DNA of 64,000 nt, from assembly GCA_047602305.1 (NCBI GenBank), contig JASGHO010000001.1, positions 1,798,001 to 1,862,000 on the forward strand, given 5' to 3'. Positions 53,114-60,028 of the stretch are shown here, piece after piece. The DNA comes from Ancrocorticia sp047602305 (GTDB lineage Bacteria > Actinomycetota > Actinomycetes > Actinomycetales > Actinomycetaceae). Position 1 is the stretch's first letter. Every line of letters starts with the position of its first letter. A program made the translations under genes and the position numbers. A model generated the notes under the pieces. The model saw only the letters and a program-made list of their open reading frames with translations, made no database searches and had not been told where the DNA came from.

Positions 53114-53410
53114 ATGCCCTCATCCACGAAGACTGAGAGAATTCAGCTCCGAATCTCATCAGAAGCAAAACAGCAAATCATCGAAGCGGCGGAAACCACC
53201 CAGCAAGACCTCACGTCCTTTATCCTCGACGCCGCCACCGCGCGCGCCCGCGAAGTACTTCTCGAACGCACTGTCATTAAACTTCATCCCGATGACTACG
53301 CGCAGATCCTCGCTGATCTAGAGAGTCCAGTCAGACCCAGCCCTGTACTTGCACGTCTTTTCCGCGAAACGGACGCCGATCCCCGGATCATCCCCGGACT
53401 ATCGGAATAG
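53114..53410 (+). CDS. DUF1778 (TacA-like) antitoxin without an adjacent toxin
   Basis: 98 residues. N-terminal ribbon-helix-helix ERIQLRISSEAKQQIIEAAETTQQDLTSFILDAATARAREVLLE is diagnostic for DUF1778 antitoxins; the tail (TVIKLHPDDYAQILADLESPVRPSPVLARLF) is the toxin-neutralising part that normally wraps a GNAT toxin. The expected GNAT gene immediately downstream is absent: a minus-strand Rossmann gene converges 14 bp further. AAGGAACCTC precedes the ATG. Orphan antitoxin, possibly a solo regulator or remnant. Confidence 0.82.
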   Translation: MPSSTKTERIQLRISSEAKQQIIEAAETTQQDLTSFILDAATARAREVLLERTVIKLHPDDYAQILADLESPVRPSPVLARLFRETDADPRIIPGLSE

Positions 53411-53424
53411 ATTCCCGCCGCGGA

Positions 53425-54336
53425 CTACTCGCCCTCGCCGAGCAGCTTCTCCAGCTCCGCGACCTGTTCCGGGCGTAGGACCCGGCGCTGCTCGGCCCGC
53501 GTCGCCGTCGCCCATGCGAGCGAGCGGTACGTCACCGGAATGTCCGCGTAATCGCCCGTGGCCGCGAGCGCGTCAATCGCCTCTAGGTGATCCGCAACGG
53601 TTCCCGCGTCGCCTCGCACCACCGGCCCGGTGAGCAGCGCCTCCCCCGAGCGCAGCGCGCCATCGAGGGACGCGTCCACCAACGGCCCCAAGTAGCCACC
53701 CGGATCCTCGATCCCGGCCGCCTCCAGCATCCGCATCGCCTGCGTCACCAGCGTGACCACGTGATTGGCCCCGTGACACAGCGCCGCATGGTAGAGCCCG
53801 CGGTCTTCTTCGGCGACGACGACGGCGCGCCCTTCCATCTCCGCCGCCAGCGCCTCACCAATCGGTAGGAACATGGCGTTGCCGGTGACGGCGATGGGGC
53901 AGTCGATGAGCCGTTTGAGGTCGAGCGAGGTGCCGGTAAAGGTCATCGCGGGGTGGAGCGCGAGGGCGATGGCGCCAGATTGCACTGCGGGGGCCAGTAC
54001 AGATGTGCCGTAACGCCCCGCGACATGCACCACCAAGTGCCCCTGGCGGAAGAGCCTCAACCGGGCCATTCCATCCACAAGGGGCCCAAGTTCGTCGTCG
54101 GGCACAGCAAACAGGATCATGTCCGAACCGGCCGCGATCTGCTCGACGCTCATCGACGGCACGCCCGGCAGCAAATTCTCCAAGCGCTCCGTACTAGCAT
54201 CCGAGCGCGCGTAAGCGCCCACAATCGTATGCCCCGCGGCCCGCAGAGCTGCTCCCAGAACCGCTCCCACTTTCCCCGCGGAGACAATTCCGATCTTCAT
54301 GCGTCCGGGGCGCTGCCCCGCATTCGTCCCAGCCAT
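53425..54336 (-). CDS. Rossmann-fold/DUF2520 oxidoreductase-like protein
   Basis: About 303 residues from ATG 54,336; ATG 54,300 would begin directly at the Rossmann strand. MKIGIVSAGKVGAVLGAALRAAGH binds dinucleotide; the C-terminal DUF2520 helical domain includes LYHAALCHGANHVVTLVTQAM and GPVVRGDAGTVADHLEAI. The family resembles ketopantoate reductases and is widely encoded next to panC in actinobacteria, so a role in pantothenate synthesis is plausible but unproven. Confidence 0.82.
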   Translation of the reverse strand: MAGTNAGQRPGRMKIGIVSAGKVGAVLGAALRAAGHTIVGAYARSDASTERLENLLPGVPSMSVEQIAAGSDMILFAVPDDELGPLVDGMARLRLFRQGHLVVHVAGRYGTSVLAPAVQSGAIALALHPAMTFTGTSLDLKRLIDCPIAVTGNAMFLPIGEALAAEMEGRAVVVAEEDRGLYHAALCHGANHVVTLVTQAMRMLEAAGIEDPGGYLGPLVDASLDGALRSGEALLTGPVVRGDAGTVADHLEAIDALAATGDYADIPVTYRSLAWATATRAEQRRVLRPEQVAELEKLLGEGE

Positions 54337-54390
54337 AAGCACAAGCCTAGTTCACCTGGCACCCGGCTTAGAGATCGCGCCAAGTATCAT

Positions 54391-56121
54391 CTATCCCACG
54401 CCCACTCGGGCGCGCCAGGATTCCAGGCTTTCACGCTCGGCGAGTGCTCGCCGTTCCTTCCCCATCGCGGATTCCGTCCACAGTAGTCGCTCAGCATCGG
54501 CCACGCCCACGTGCGTCTGCGTGGTATTCACCGTCCCGGCAACGGTCCGCAGGTGCAACGACGCCAATCCCAATCGCCGTTCCCACGGCCCTTGGGTCAC
54601 CGCCAATGACTGGTAGTGATCATGCAAGACCACGCGCATGGACCGACGCCAGAATCCGCCCCACCGCATCACCACCGCGGTGTTCGTGAGAGAGATGGCA
54701 TTGCGCTTCCATCCGAAGGGATCCAGCCATCGCGAGGACGCAGGTGCCGGAGTGAACCGCACCGATCCACCACTGCCGTCCAGAACCTCACCCAAGAACC
54801 CGAGTTCATCCTCCACACCCAGATTCGGCACCAGAACCCAGAGCATTCGCAGCACTTCCTCACGGGTCCCGGCAGGAATGATGATGGAATCAACTACTTT
54901 CCCGTCAGAATCCTTGGCGTTCTTGCCCGCCGCCGTTACACGCAGCACCCACCAATCAAAGTGGCGCCAGATGCCCGGCTGGTAGATCTCGATGGCATGC
55001 ACACGCCCCGGTGGCAGAGTCTCGGCAAAAGTGGAGAACAGGCCAGATCTACTTCGCACCCCATTCGCAGCAAGGAACACCTCGGTGCCCCAGCGCTTCG
55101 TCATCGCCTTGAACCCATTCACCACGGCGCCCGCAGCCACAAAGAAGAGCGGGATCGCCGCCACACCCGAGAGCCAGTAGGTAAACCAAATCGACGCGGC
55201 GAGGGACAACAAGCCCGTCAACGCCGCAGGTGACAGCACCATGATCGCCAGCAGCCGTTTCGTCTCCAGCCGGTAGATAGGAGCCTCACCCGGCCCCGCA
55301 CCGGCGGAGTCCACCGCTTCAGTTCCGCCGCCAAGCCAGTCGCGAACGACGACGACGTGCCCACTCCTCGCGTCCGCTTGAGCCTGCAGAATTGTCTGGC
55401 GTAGGGCATGGCACTGGCCCAATGTGAGCAGACCCAGGGCAAGCTTCTCCGACTTACCGCCCGCACTGTCGATGCTCACGCTGCCCATCTTCAGTAGCCG
55501 CGCAAAGAGCTTTTGCTCCACCTCGACACTCTGGACACGGTCCCATCGCATCTGCACGTGCTTCTTGATGAGCACACCGGAGCGGAAATGGATGCCGTCG
55601 CTCGCGAGCGCAAACCGCATGAATCTCCAGCGAACCGCAGCTCCAAGAACGGTCAGCGCAGCCACGGCCGCCAGGATTCCCACACCGCGCCACACCCACG
55701 CCATGGGTAGACCGGTGAGAAGCGTCCACAGCGTTCGCCATCCCCCATCCTCCACGGCCTGCTGCGCAAACGCGAACGCAATAACAAGAGCGAGCGCCCA
55801 CAGCCGCAGCGCGGTTCCGAGCATGGTCGCTTTGTTGAAACGGTGCCAGTGCAGTTCCTTGTCGGGGACGGCACAGCGTTCGGAGGCGTCAACTACAGCG
55901 GCCGGAGCGGCGACGACGTCGAGACCCGCACCCTCCAGACCCGCACCCTCCAGACCCGCACCCTCCAGACCCGCACCCTCCAGACCCGCACCCTCCAGAC
56001 CCGCACCCTCCAGACCCGCACCCTCCAGACCCGCACCCTCCGGCGCCGCGACGTCACCGCCAGCGACATCACCATCGGAAAGACTGTCATTGCGAGAACT
56101 AAACTCACTCACCGAGCTCAC
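54391..56121 (-). CDS. Bacterial PH-domain membrane protein (YdbT-like)
   Basis: 576 residues with three PH-like domains (DUF304/bPH_2) between paired membrane helices: WRFMRFALASDGIHFRSGVLIKKHVQMRWDRVQSVEVEQKLFARLLKMGSV, then WGTEVFLAANGVRSRSGLF, then a third C-terminal one. Members pair with a smaller YdbS-like protein, encoded just upstream here with a 4-bp overlap. The cellular role is unknown, possibly envelope maintenance. The N-terminus carries ~8 tandem EGAGL units, unusual for the family. Confidence 0.82.
   Translation of the reverse strand: MSSVSEFSSRNDSLSDGDVAGGDVAAPEGAGLEGAGLEGAGLEGAGLEGAGLEGAGLEGAGLEGAGLDVVAAPAAVVDASERCAVPDKELHWHRFNKATMLGTALRLWALALVIAFAFAQQAVEDGGWRTLWTLLTGLPMAWVWRGVGILAAVAALTVLGAAVRWRFMRFALASDGIHFRSGVLIKKHVQMRWDRVQSVEVEQKLFARLLKMGSVSIDSAGGKSEKLALGLLTLGQCHALRQTILQAQADARSGHVVVVRDWLGGGTEAVDSAGAGPGEAPIYRLETKRLLAIMVLSPAALTGLLSLAASIWFTYWLSGVAAIPLFFVAAGAVVNGFKAMTKRWGTEVFLAANGVRSRSGLFSTFAETLPPGRVHAIEIYQPGIWRHFDWWVLRVTAAGKNAKDSDGKVVDSIIIPAGTREEVLRMLWVLVPNLGVEDELGFLGEVLDGSGGSVRFTPAPASSRWLDPFGWKRNAISLTNTAVVMRWGGFWRRSMRVVLHDHYQSLAVTQGPWERRLGLASLHLRTVAGTVNTTQTHVGVADAERLLWTESAMGKERRALAERESLESWRARVGVG
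55922..56041. repeat. Eight tandem 15-bp units inside the YdbT-like gene
   Basis: GACCCGCACCCTCCA is repeated eight times with no visible differences, encoding (EGAGL) units on the minus strand. Because the unit is a multiple of three, copy-number changes keep the frame. Confidence 0.9.
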
Positions 56122-56606
56122 AGCCCTTCCATATTGGCCTCGCCGAGCGCGGTGAGCTTGACCCGCAGCCGCTCCGCTTCGTCGCGAGGAACGGCGGGGA
56201 TCTCCGAATCCGTCCCGGCGGAGGCGGTCACCAGTTTGACCTTGGCCAGGCCGTAACGGTGCAACAGTGGGCCCGCGCTGACGGTCACCTGCTGCATACG
56301 ACCGTAGGGAATCACCTCAACCTTGCGAAACATGATGCCCTTGGCGATGACGAGTTCGTCAGTCAACTCCGCATAGCCCGTGGCCCGCACTCTGCGCGGA
56401 TCCATCACCATGTCCCACGCCGTGACCGCAGCGATGAGCACTGGAAACACCCACGTCCATGGATGATTGCTCCACACGGTCAAGCTGAGCGCCACGAGGC
56501 CCACAATCAGCGGGATGGAAAGCATGAGGTCAATAAGCCGATTGATACGGATGAGCTTGGGGTCCACCGGGGTGAAGGCGACACTGGGAGCCAAGGGAGA
56601 GTACAT
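56118..56606 (-). CDS. Bacterial PH-domain membrane protein (YdbS-like)
   Basis: 162 residues. Two membrane segments (LMLSIPLIVGLVALSLTVW and WTWVFPVLIAAVTAWDMVM) are followed by one PH-like domain: RRVRATGYAELTDELVIAKGIMFRKVEVIPYGRMQQVTVSAGPLLHRYGLAKVKLVTAS, the YdbS hallmark. ATG 56,606; its stop overlaps the start of the YdbT-like gene (ATGA), implying a two-protein complex. Confidence 0.85.
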   Translation of the reverse strand: MYSPLAPSVAFTPVDPKLIRINRLIDLMLSIPLIVGLVALSLTVWSNHPWTWVFPVLIAAVTAWDMVMDPRRVRATGYAELTDELVIAKGIMFRKVEVIPYGRMQQVTVSAGPLLHRYGLAKVKLVTASAGTDSEIPAVPRDEAERLRVKLTALGEANMEGL

Positions 56607-56681
56607 GCGTCCAGCTTACCGGGGCGCTCCGACACAGTTTCGGCTCTGAAAGGGGACGTCGGCCCCACTCCAAACAAGTGT

Positions 56682-56752
56682 CATTTTCCGCAACGCGCAA
56701 CAGTTTTTCCCACGGAAAATGCGTTACGTGAATCCGATATCGTTACTCCTTT
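56682..56752. repeat. Dispersed palindromic repeat family B, copy 2
   Basis: Aligned to 49,202-49,272 (offset 7480): identical central ~34 bp, partly diverged outer arms (CATTTTCCGCAACGCG / CGTTACTCCTTTGG). Located between the YdbS-like gene and DUF3180. Confidence 0.7.
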
Positions 56753-56815
56753 GGAAAGACCCGAGCCCCCAACACCGCACCCGTATTACGCCACCCGTAC
56801 TACGCCGCACGCGTA

Positions 56816-57292
56816 TTACGCTGCGGCGCCCGCACCCGTTGGAGCAGCGTCGCCGTCGTCGCCACTGATTCGACACCAGCGCTCCACCACAAAACCCGCG
56901 ACAGAGAGAATCAGACTGGCCAACGCCGTGCACCCCGCCGTGATGGCCTGGACCATCATGTAGTGCCCCACCGCATCGATCCAGTACAGCGCGGACATCA
57001 CGCCGAACACGCCCACCAGCAGCGCCCCCGAATGCGCCGACGCCACCGCAAAAACCGCCACACTACTCGCCCCGAGGCCACCAATAGCCGCCGCCTTGCG
57101 TTCCTTCACCCTCCGCACCTGCCAACCCAGCCATAGCAGCACCGCAACAACGGCAAGTACAACAAGCGGCGTGATCTTCGGCAGCGGCGGCACCACCCCG
57201 AAACCCCGCAAGAAGAACATGGTGATGCTAATACCAAAGATGGTGCCGAGGGCCAGCCATCCCGGTATCAGCCACCAGGGAGTGAGTTTCAT
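56816..57292 (-). CDS. DUF3180 membrane protein
   Basis: 158 residues from ATG 57,292. Begins MKLTPWWLIPGWLALGTIFG, the conserved DUF3180 start, and has four membrane segments in two hairpins (ITPLVVLAVVAVLLWLGW; GLGASSVAVFAVASAHSGALLVGVFGVM; ITAGCTALASLILSVAGFVVE). It is encoded next to folK in many actinobacteria; function unknown. Confidence 0.85.
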   Translation of the reverse strand: MKLTPWWLIPGWLALGTIFGISITMFFLRGFGVVPPLPKITPLVVLAVVAVLLWLGWQVRRVKERKAAAIGGLGASSVAVFAVASAHSGALLVGVFGVMSALYWIDAVGHYMMVQAITAGCTALASLILSVAGFVVERWCRISGDDGDAAPTGAGAAA

Positions 57293-57296
57293 AGGA

Positions 57297-58223
57297 CTAG
57301 CGCTGCCCCTCGCGAGTATTTTTACTGGCAGCAGGGCCGACGACGGCGTCACCCACCACGCTTCCGTCACCCGCCGCGTTGTCTTCGCCCCGGAGGTCGC
57401 GCACCAGCTGTGAAACGGGAACCTCGCCAAGAACCGCCTCTGGTTCAATCGAGGCCCACGGTTCGAGGACGAAGAGCCGCTCGGCAGCGCGTGGATGCGG
57501 CAGGGTAAGTCGCGGCGCCGCCGAGGTCACGCCTTCAAAATCAACGATATCGATATCAAGCAGCCGAGCACCCCACCGCTCGTGGCGCACCCGCCCGCCG
57601 CGCACCTCGATACGCTGCAGCTCACGTAGCAGTTCCAGCGGGGACAGGGCTGTATCCAGCGTCAATACCGCGTTGGTGTAGTTGGGCTGAGCGGCCTGTC
57701 CCGGCGCCAGCACCGGTTCCGTCTCGAAAAAGTCCGACACTGCATCCACGTGCACGTCGAGTTTCTTGATCTGGGCGATCGCCCACTCAAGATTTTCCCG
57801 CGGTTCCCCGAGGTTGGCACCGAGGGCAAGAACGACGTGACGGATGCCAGCATCGCTATCGAGAAGCGGACCGTTGCGCCGCACGGTGACGAACACGTCC
57901 GAGAACGGCAGGCCCACCGGCGCCTCCGGCTTGTGGATGGTGACGGCCACCGAGAGCGGGTCCCGTTCCAACACCTTCGCGGCAATGCGATTCGCGAGGG
58001 TCTCGATGAGATTGACGGACTCGCCAGTGATGACGGCGACGGCGTCCTGGGCTACGTCCGCGTAGGAGATGGTGTGAGCGACGTCGTCGGTCGCGGCCGG
58101 GAGTGCTGTGTCCACTTCGAGTTCGATGTCGACGACGAAGGGCTGATCGTACGTCCGTTCCTCCGCCAGGACGCCGTGGCACCCAAGCGCGCTCACGCCC
58201 TCAATGCGAATGGTGTCAGTCAT
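57297..58223 (-). CDS. folK: FolB-FolK fusion (dihydroneopterin aldolase / HPPK)
   Basis: 308 residues from ATG 58,223. Residues 1-118 are FolB: TIRIEGVSALGCHGVLAEERTYDQPFVVDIELEVD and TIHKPEAPVGLPFSDVFVTVRR. From ~128 follows FolK: VVLALGANLGEPRENLEWAI, NYTNAVLTLDT, ELQRIEVRGGRVRHERWGARLLDIDIVDFEG with the two metal-binding Asp, and LPHPRAAERLFVLEPW. It converts dihydroneopterin to hydroxymethyl-dihydropterin and then to its pyrophosphate. Start overlaps the folP stop by 8 bp. Confidence 0.93.
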   Translation of the reverse strand: MTDTIRIEGVSALGCHGVLAEERTYDQPFVVDIELEVDTALPAATDDVAHTISYADVAQDAVAVITGESVNLIETLANRIAAKVLERDPLSVAVTIHKPEAPVGLPFSDVFVTVRRNGPLLDSDAGIRHVVLALGANLGEPRENLEWAIAQIKKLDVHVDAVSDFFETEPVLAPGQAAQPNYTNAVLTLDTALSPLELLRELQRIEVRGGRVRHERWGARLLDIDIVDFEGVTSAAPRLTLPHPRAAERLFVLEPWASIEPEAVLGEVPVSQLVRDLRGEDNAAGDGSVVGDAVVGPAASKNTREGQR

Positions 58224-59115
58224 GGGCACTCGCTTCCTGCGGTGGCCCGAACTCCTCGGGCACCCCAAATTCTTGTGCTGACCCGAAAGCTCCAGCCTCA
58301 CGCAGCTTCGCAGTAGTGAGGATTGCCGCCTTGGACGCGGCAACCTCGTGCACCCGTACTCCCCACACACCCTGGGCGGCGAAGTAGGCGGTGAGGGCGG
58401 CGGTGGCGTCGTCGCGCGCTTCGGGAGCACTTCCATTGGCAACGTCAGCGAGGAAACGCTTGCGAGAAACTCCAATAAGGATCGGCTGGCCGAGGGCCTT
58501 GATCTGCCCAAGATGAGCCGCCAGATCCCAGTTGTGCTCGGAATTCTTGGCGAAGCCGAACCCAGGATCCACAATGATGTTGGAGCGGCTGACGCCCAAG
58601 GAAACAGCGCGGCGGATCGACGCCGCGAGCTCCGCCGCCACCTCCTTGGAGACGGACTCGTAGCTGGCCAGCGAGTTCATCGTCTGCGGGGTGCCGCGCG
58701 TGTGCTGAAGAATGTAGGCGCAGCCGAGAGCTGCCACAGTGGAGAACATGGCGCGATCGCCCGCGCCACCGGTCACGTCGTTGATGATTGAGGCGCCCGC
58801 CTCCACTGCGCGCCGGGCAGTGTCGGCATGGTAGGTATCCACGGAAATGAGCGTCCCGGTTTGGGCAAGGGCACGCACCACCGCGCCAATACGATCCCAT
58901 TCCTGGTCCGCGGAGAGCGGCAGCGCACCGGGGCGAGTCGACTCGCCCCCGATGTCGATGATGTCCGCGCCATCCTTGATGAGGCGGTAACCGCGGGTGA
59001 TGGCGGCATCAATATCGGTCCACTTGCCGCCGTCGGAAAATGAATCCGGAGTGACGTTCAAAATTCCCATGACGAACGTACCGTGCGGATGTCGTAGAAG
59101 CCTTCGAGCAACCAT
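58216..59115 (-). CDS. folP: Dihydropteroate synthase
   Basis: 299 residues from ATG 59,115 with GAAGGA six bases upstream. Signatures MGILNVTPDSFSDGG, GADIIDIGGESTRPGA, ISVDTYHADTARRAVEAGASIINDVTGG, IIVDPGFGFAKNSEHNW and LIGVSRKRFL are complete. Joins the pterin pyrophosphate from FolK with p-aminobenzoate; the target of sulfonamides. The C-terminus is longer than usual (EFGVPEEFGPPQEASAHD). Confidence 0.94.
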   Translation of the reverse strand: MVARRLLRHPHGTFVMGILNVTPDSFSDGGKWTDIDAAITRGYRLIKDGADIIDIGGESTRPGALPLSADQEWDRIGAVVRALAQTGTLISVDTYHADTARRAVEAGASIINDVTGGAGDRAMFSTVAALGCAYILQHTRGTPQTMNSLASYESVSKEVAAELAASIRRAVSLGVSRSNIIVDPGFGFAKNSEHNWDLAAHLGQIKALGQPILIGVSRKRFLADVANGSAPEARDDATAALTAYFAAQGVWGVRVHEVAASKAAILTTAKLREAGAFGSAQEFGVPEEFGPPQEASAHD

Positions 59116-59225
59116 TGTCGTCCTTCCCTCGCAGTGAGAGATCACACCAATCTCTCATTTCCTCCTGCATATCACCTCGTCGCGATACACAGAAGGGCCG
59201 CACTCCCCTCCGCCGAGAGACCCTA

Positions 59226-59264
59226 CCAGGAGGTATCTGCCGCGGATATCGGCCACACCTCCTG
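59226..59264. repeat. Short inverted repeat between folE and folP
   Basis: CCAGGAGGT and ACCTCCTGG are perfect arms around ~21 bp. Could be a terminator or a processing signal for the folE-folP region. Confidence 0.45.
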
Positions 59265-59276
59265 GCACAAACCTCT

Positions 59277-59438
59277 TAGAGATCGCGCCAATAGGTCATA
59301 GCCTACTGCGGATACCGCAGAATCTTGCCTGACTACGTTGTCCTCCTCACCGGCACCACCAGTGCCGATTCGTCGTCCGCCTTGCCAGTCAAACCCCGCG
59401 TCATCCTCGTGACGGCCGAACCTATTAGCGCAATCTCT
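59277..59438. repeat. Dispersed palindromic repeat family A, copy 3, with internal insertion
   Basis: Left arm AGAGATCGCGCCAATAGG (59,277) and right part GTGACGGCCGAACCTATTAGCG ending CAATCTCT (59,438) match copies 1 and 2. The centre is interrupted by ~95 bp not present in the others. The right arm abuts the folE stop codon. A half-copy of the left arm (AGAGATCGCGCCAA) also occurs at about 54,371. Confidence 0.65.
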
Positions 59439-60028
59439 TAGGAATTAATCAGGCTCATCGCTTCAGCGCGAGTAGCCTGATTCCGCATGATACCTCGCAC
59501 CGCCGACGTGATCGTGCGCGAGCCGGGCTTGCGCACTCCACGCATCGACATACACAGGTGCTCAGCCTCTACCACCACAATAACGCCACGCGCGTTGAGG
59601 CGCTCAACCAACGCGTCAGCCACCTGGGAGGTGAGGCGCTCTTGCACCTGGGGCCGACGCGCGTAGCCATCCACCAGGCGAGCGAGCTTGGACAGCCCGG
59701 TCACCTGGCCATCTTCCGCCGGAATGTAGGCCACATGGGCCACCCCGTGGAACGGCAACAGGTGATGCTCGCAGGTTGAGTACATCGGGATGTCCTTGAC
59801 CAGAACCATCTCCGAATGCCCGATATCGAAGGTGGCGCTGAGAACATCGGCGGGGTCAGCGTGAAGGCCCGCAAACATCTCCCGATAAGCACGCGCCATC
59901 CGGTCCGGGGTGTCACGCAGCCCGTCCCGATCCGGATCTTCACCGACGGCGACCAGCAGGTCACGTACCGCGCGGCGCACCCCCGCCTCGTCATACTTGT
60001 GTTCCCACGAATCCTGATTGTCACTCAT
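59438..60028 (-). CDS. folE: GTP cyclohydrolase I
   Basis: 196 residues from ATG 60,028, overlapping the ftsH stop by 8 bp. Zinc ligands in YSTCEHHLLPFHG (Cys, His) and EAEHLCMSMRGVRKPGS (Cys); also LSKLARLVDGYARRPQVQERLTSQVADAL. It catalyses GTP to dihydroneopterin triphosphate, first step of folate synthesis. An apparent longer frame upstream lies antisense/out of frame in ftsH and is rejected. Confidence 0.95.
   Translation of the reverse strand: MSDNQDSWEHKYDEAGVRRAVRDLLVAVGEDPDRDGLRDTPDRMARAYREMFAGLHADPADVLSATFDIGHSEMVLVKDIPMYSTCEHHLLPFHGVAHVAYIPAEDGQVTGLSKLARLVDGYARRPQVQERLTSQVADALVERLNARGVIVVVEAEHLCMSMRGVRKPGSRTITSAVRGIMRNQATRAEAMSLINS

Noticed and set aside
55922..56041. Possible CRISPR-like repeat array
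   Set aside because: Units are contiguous 15-bp tandem repeats without spacers and lie inside a coding frame.
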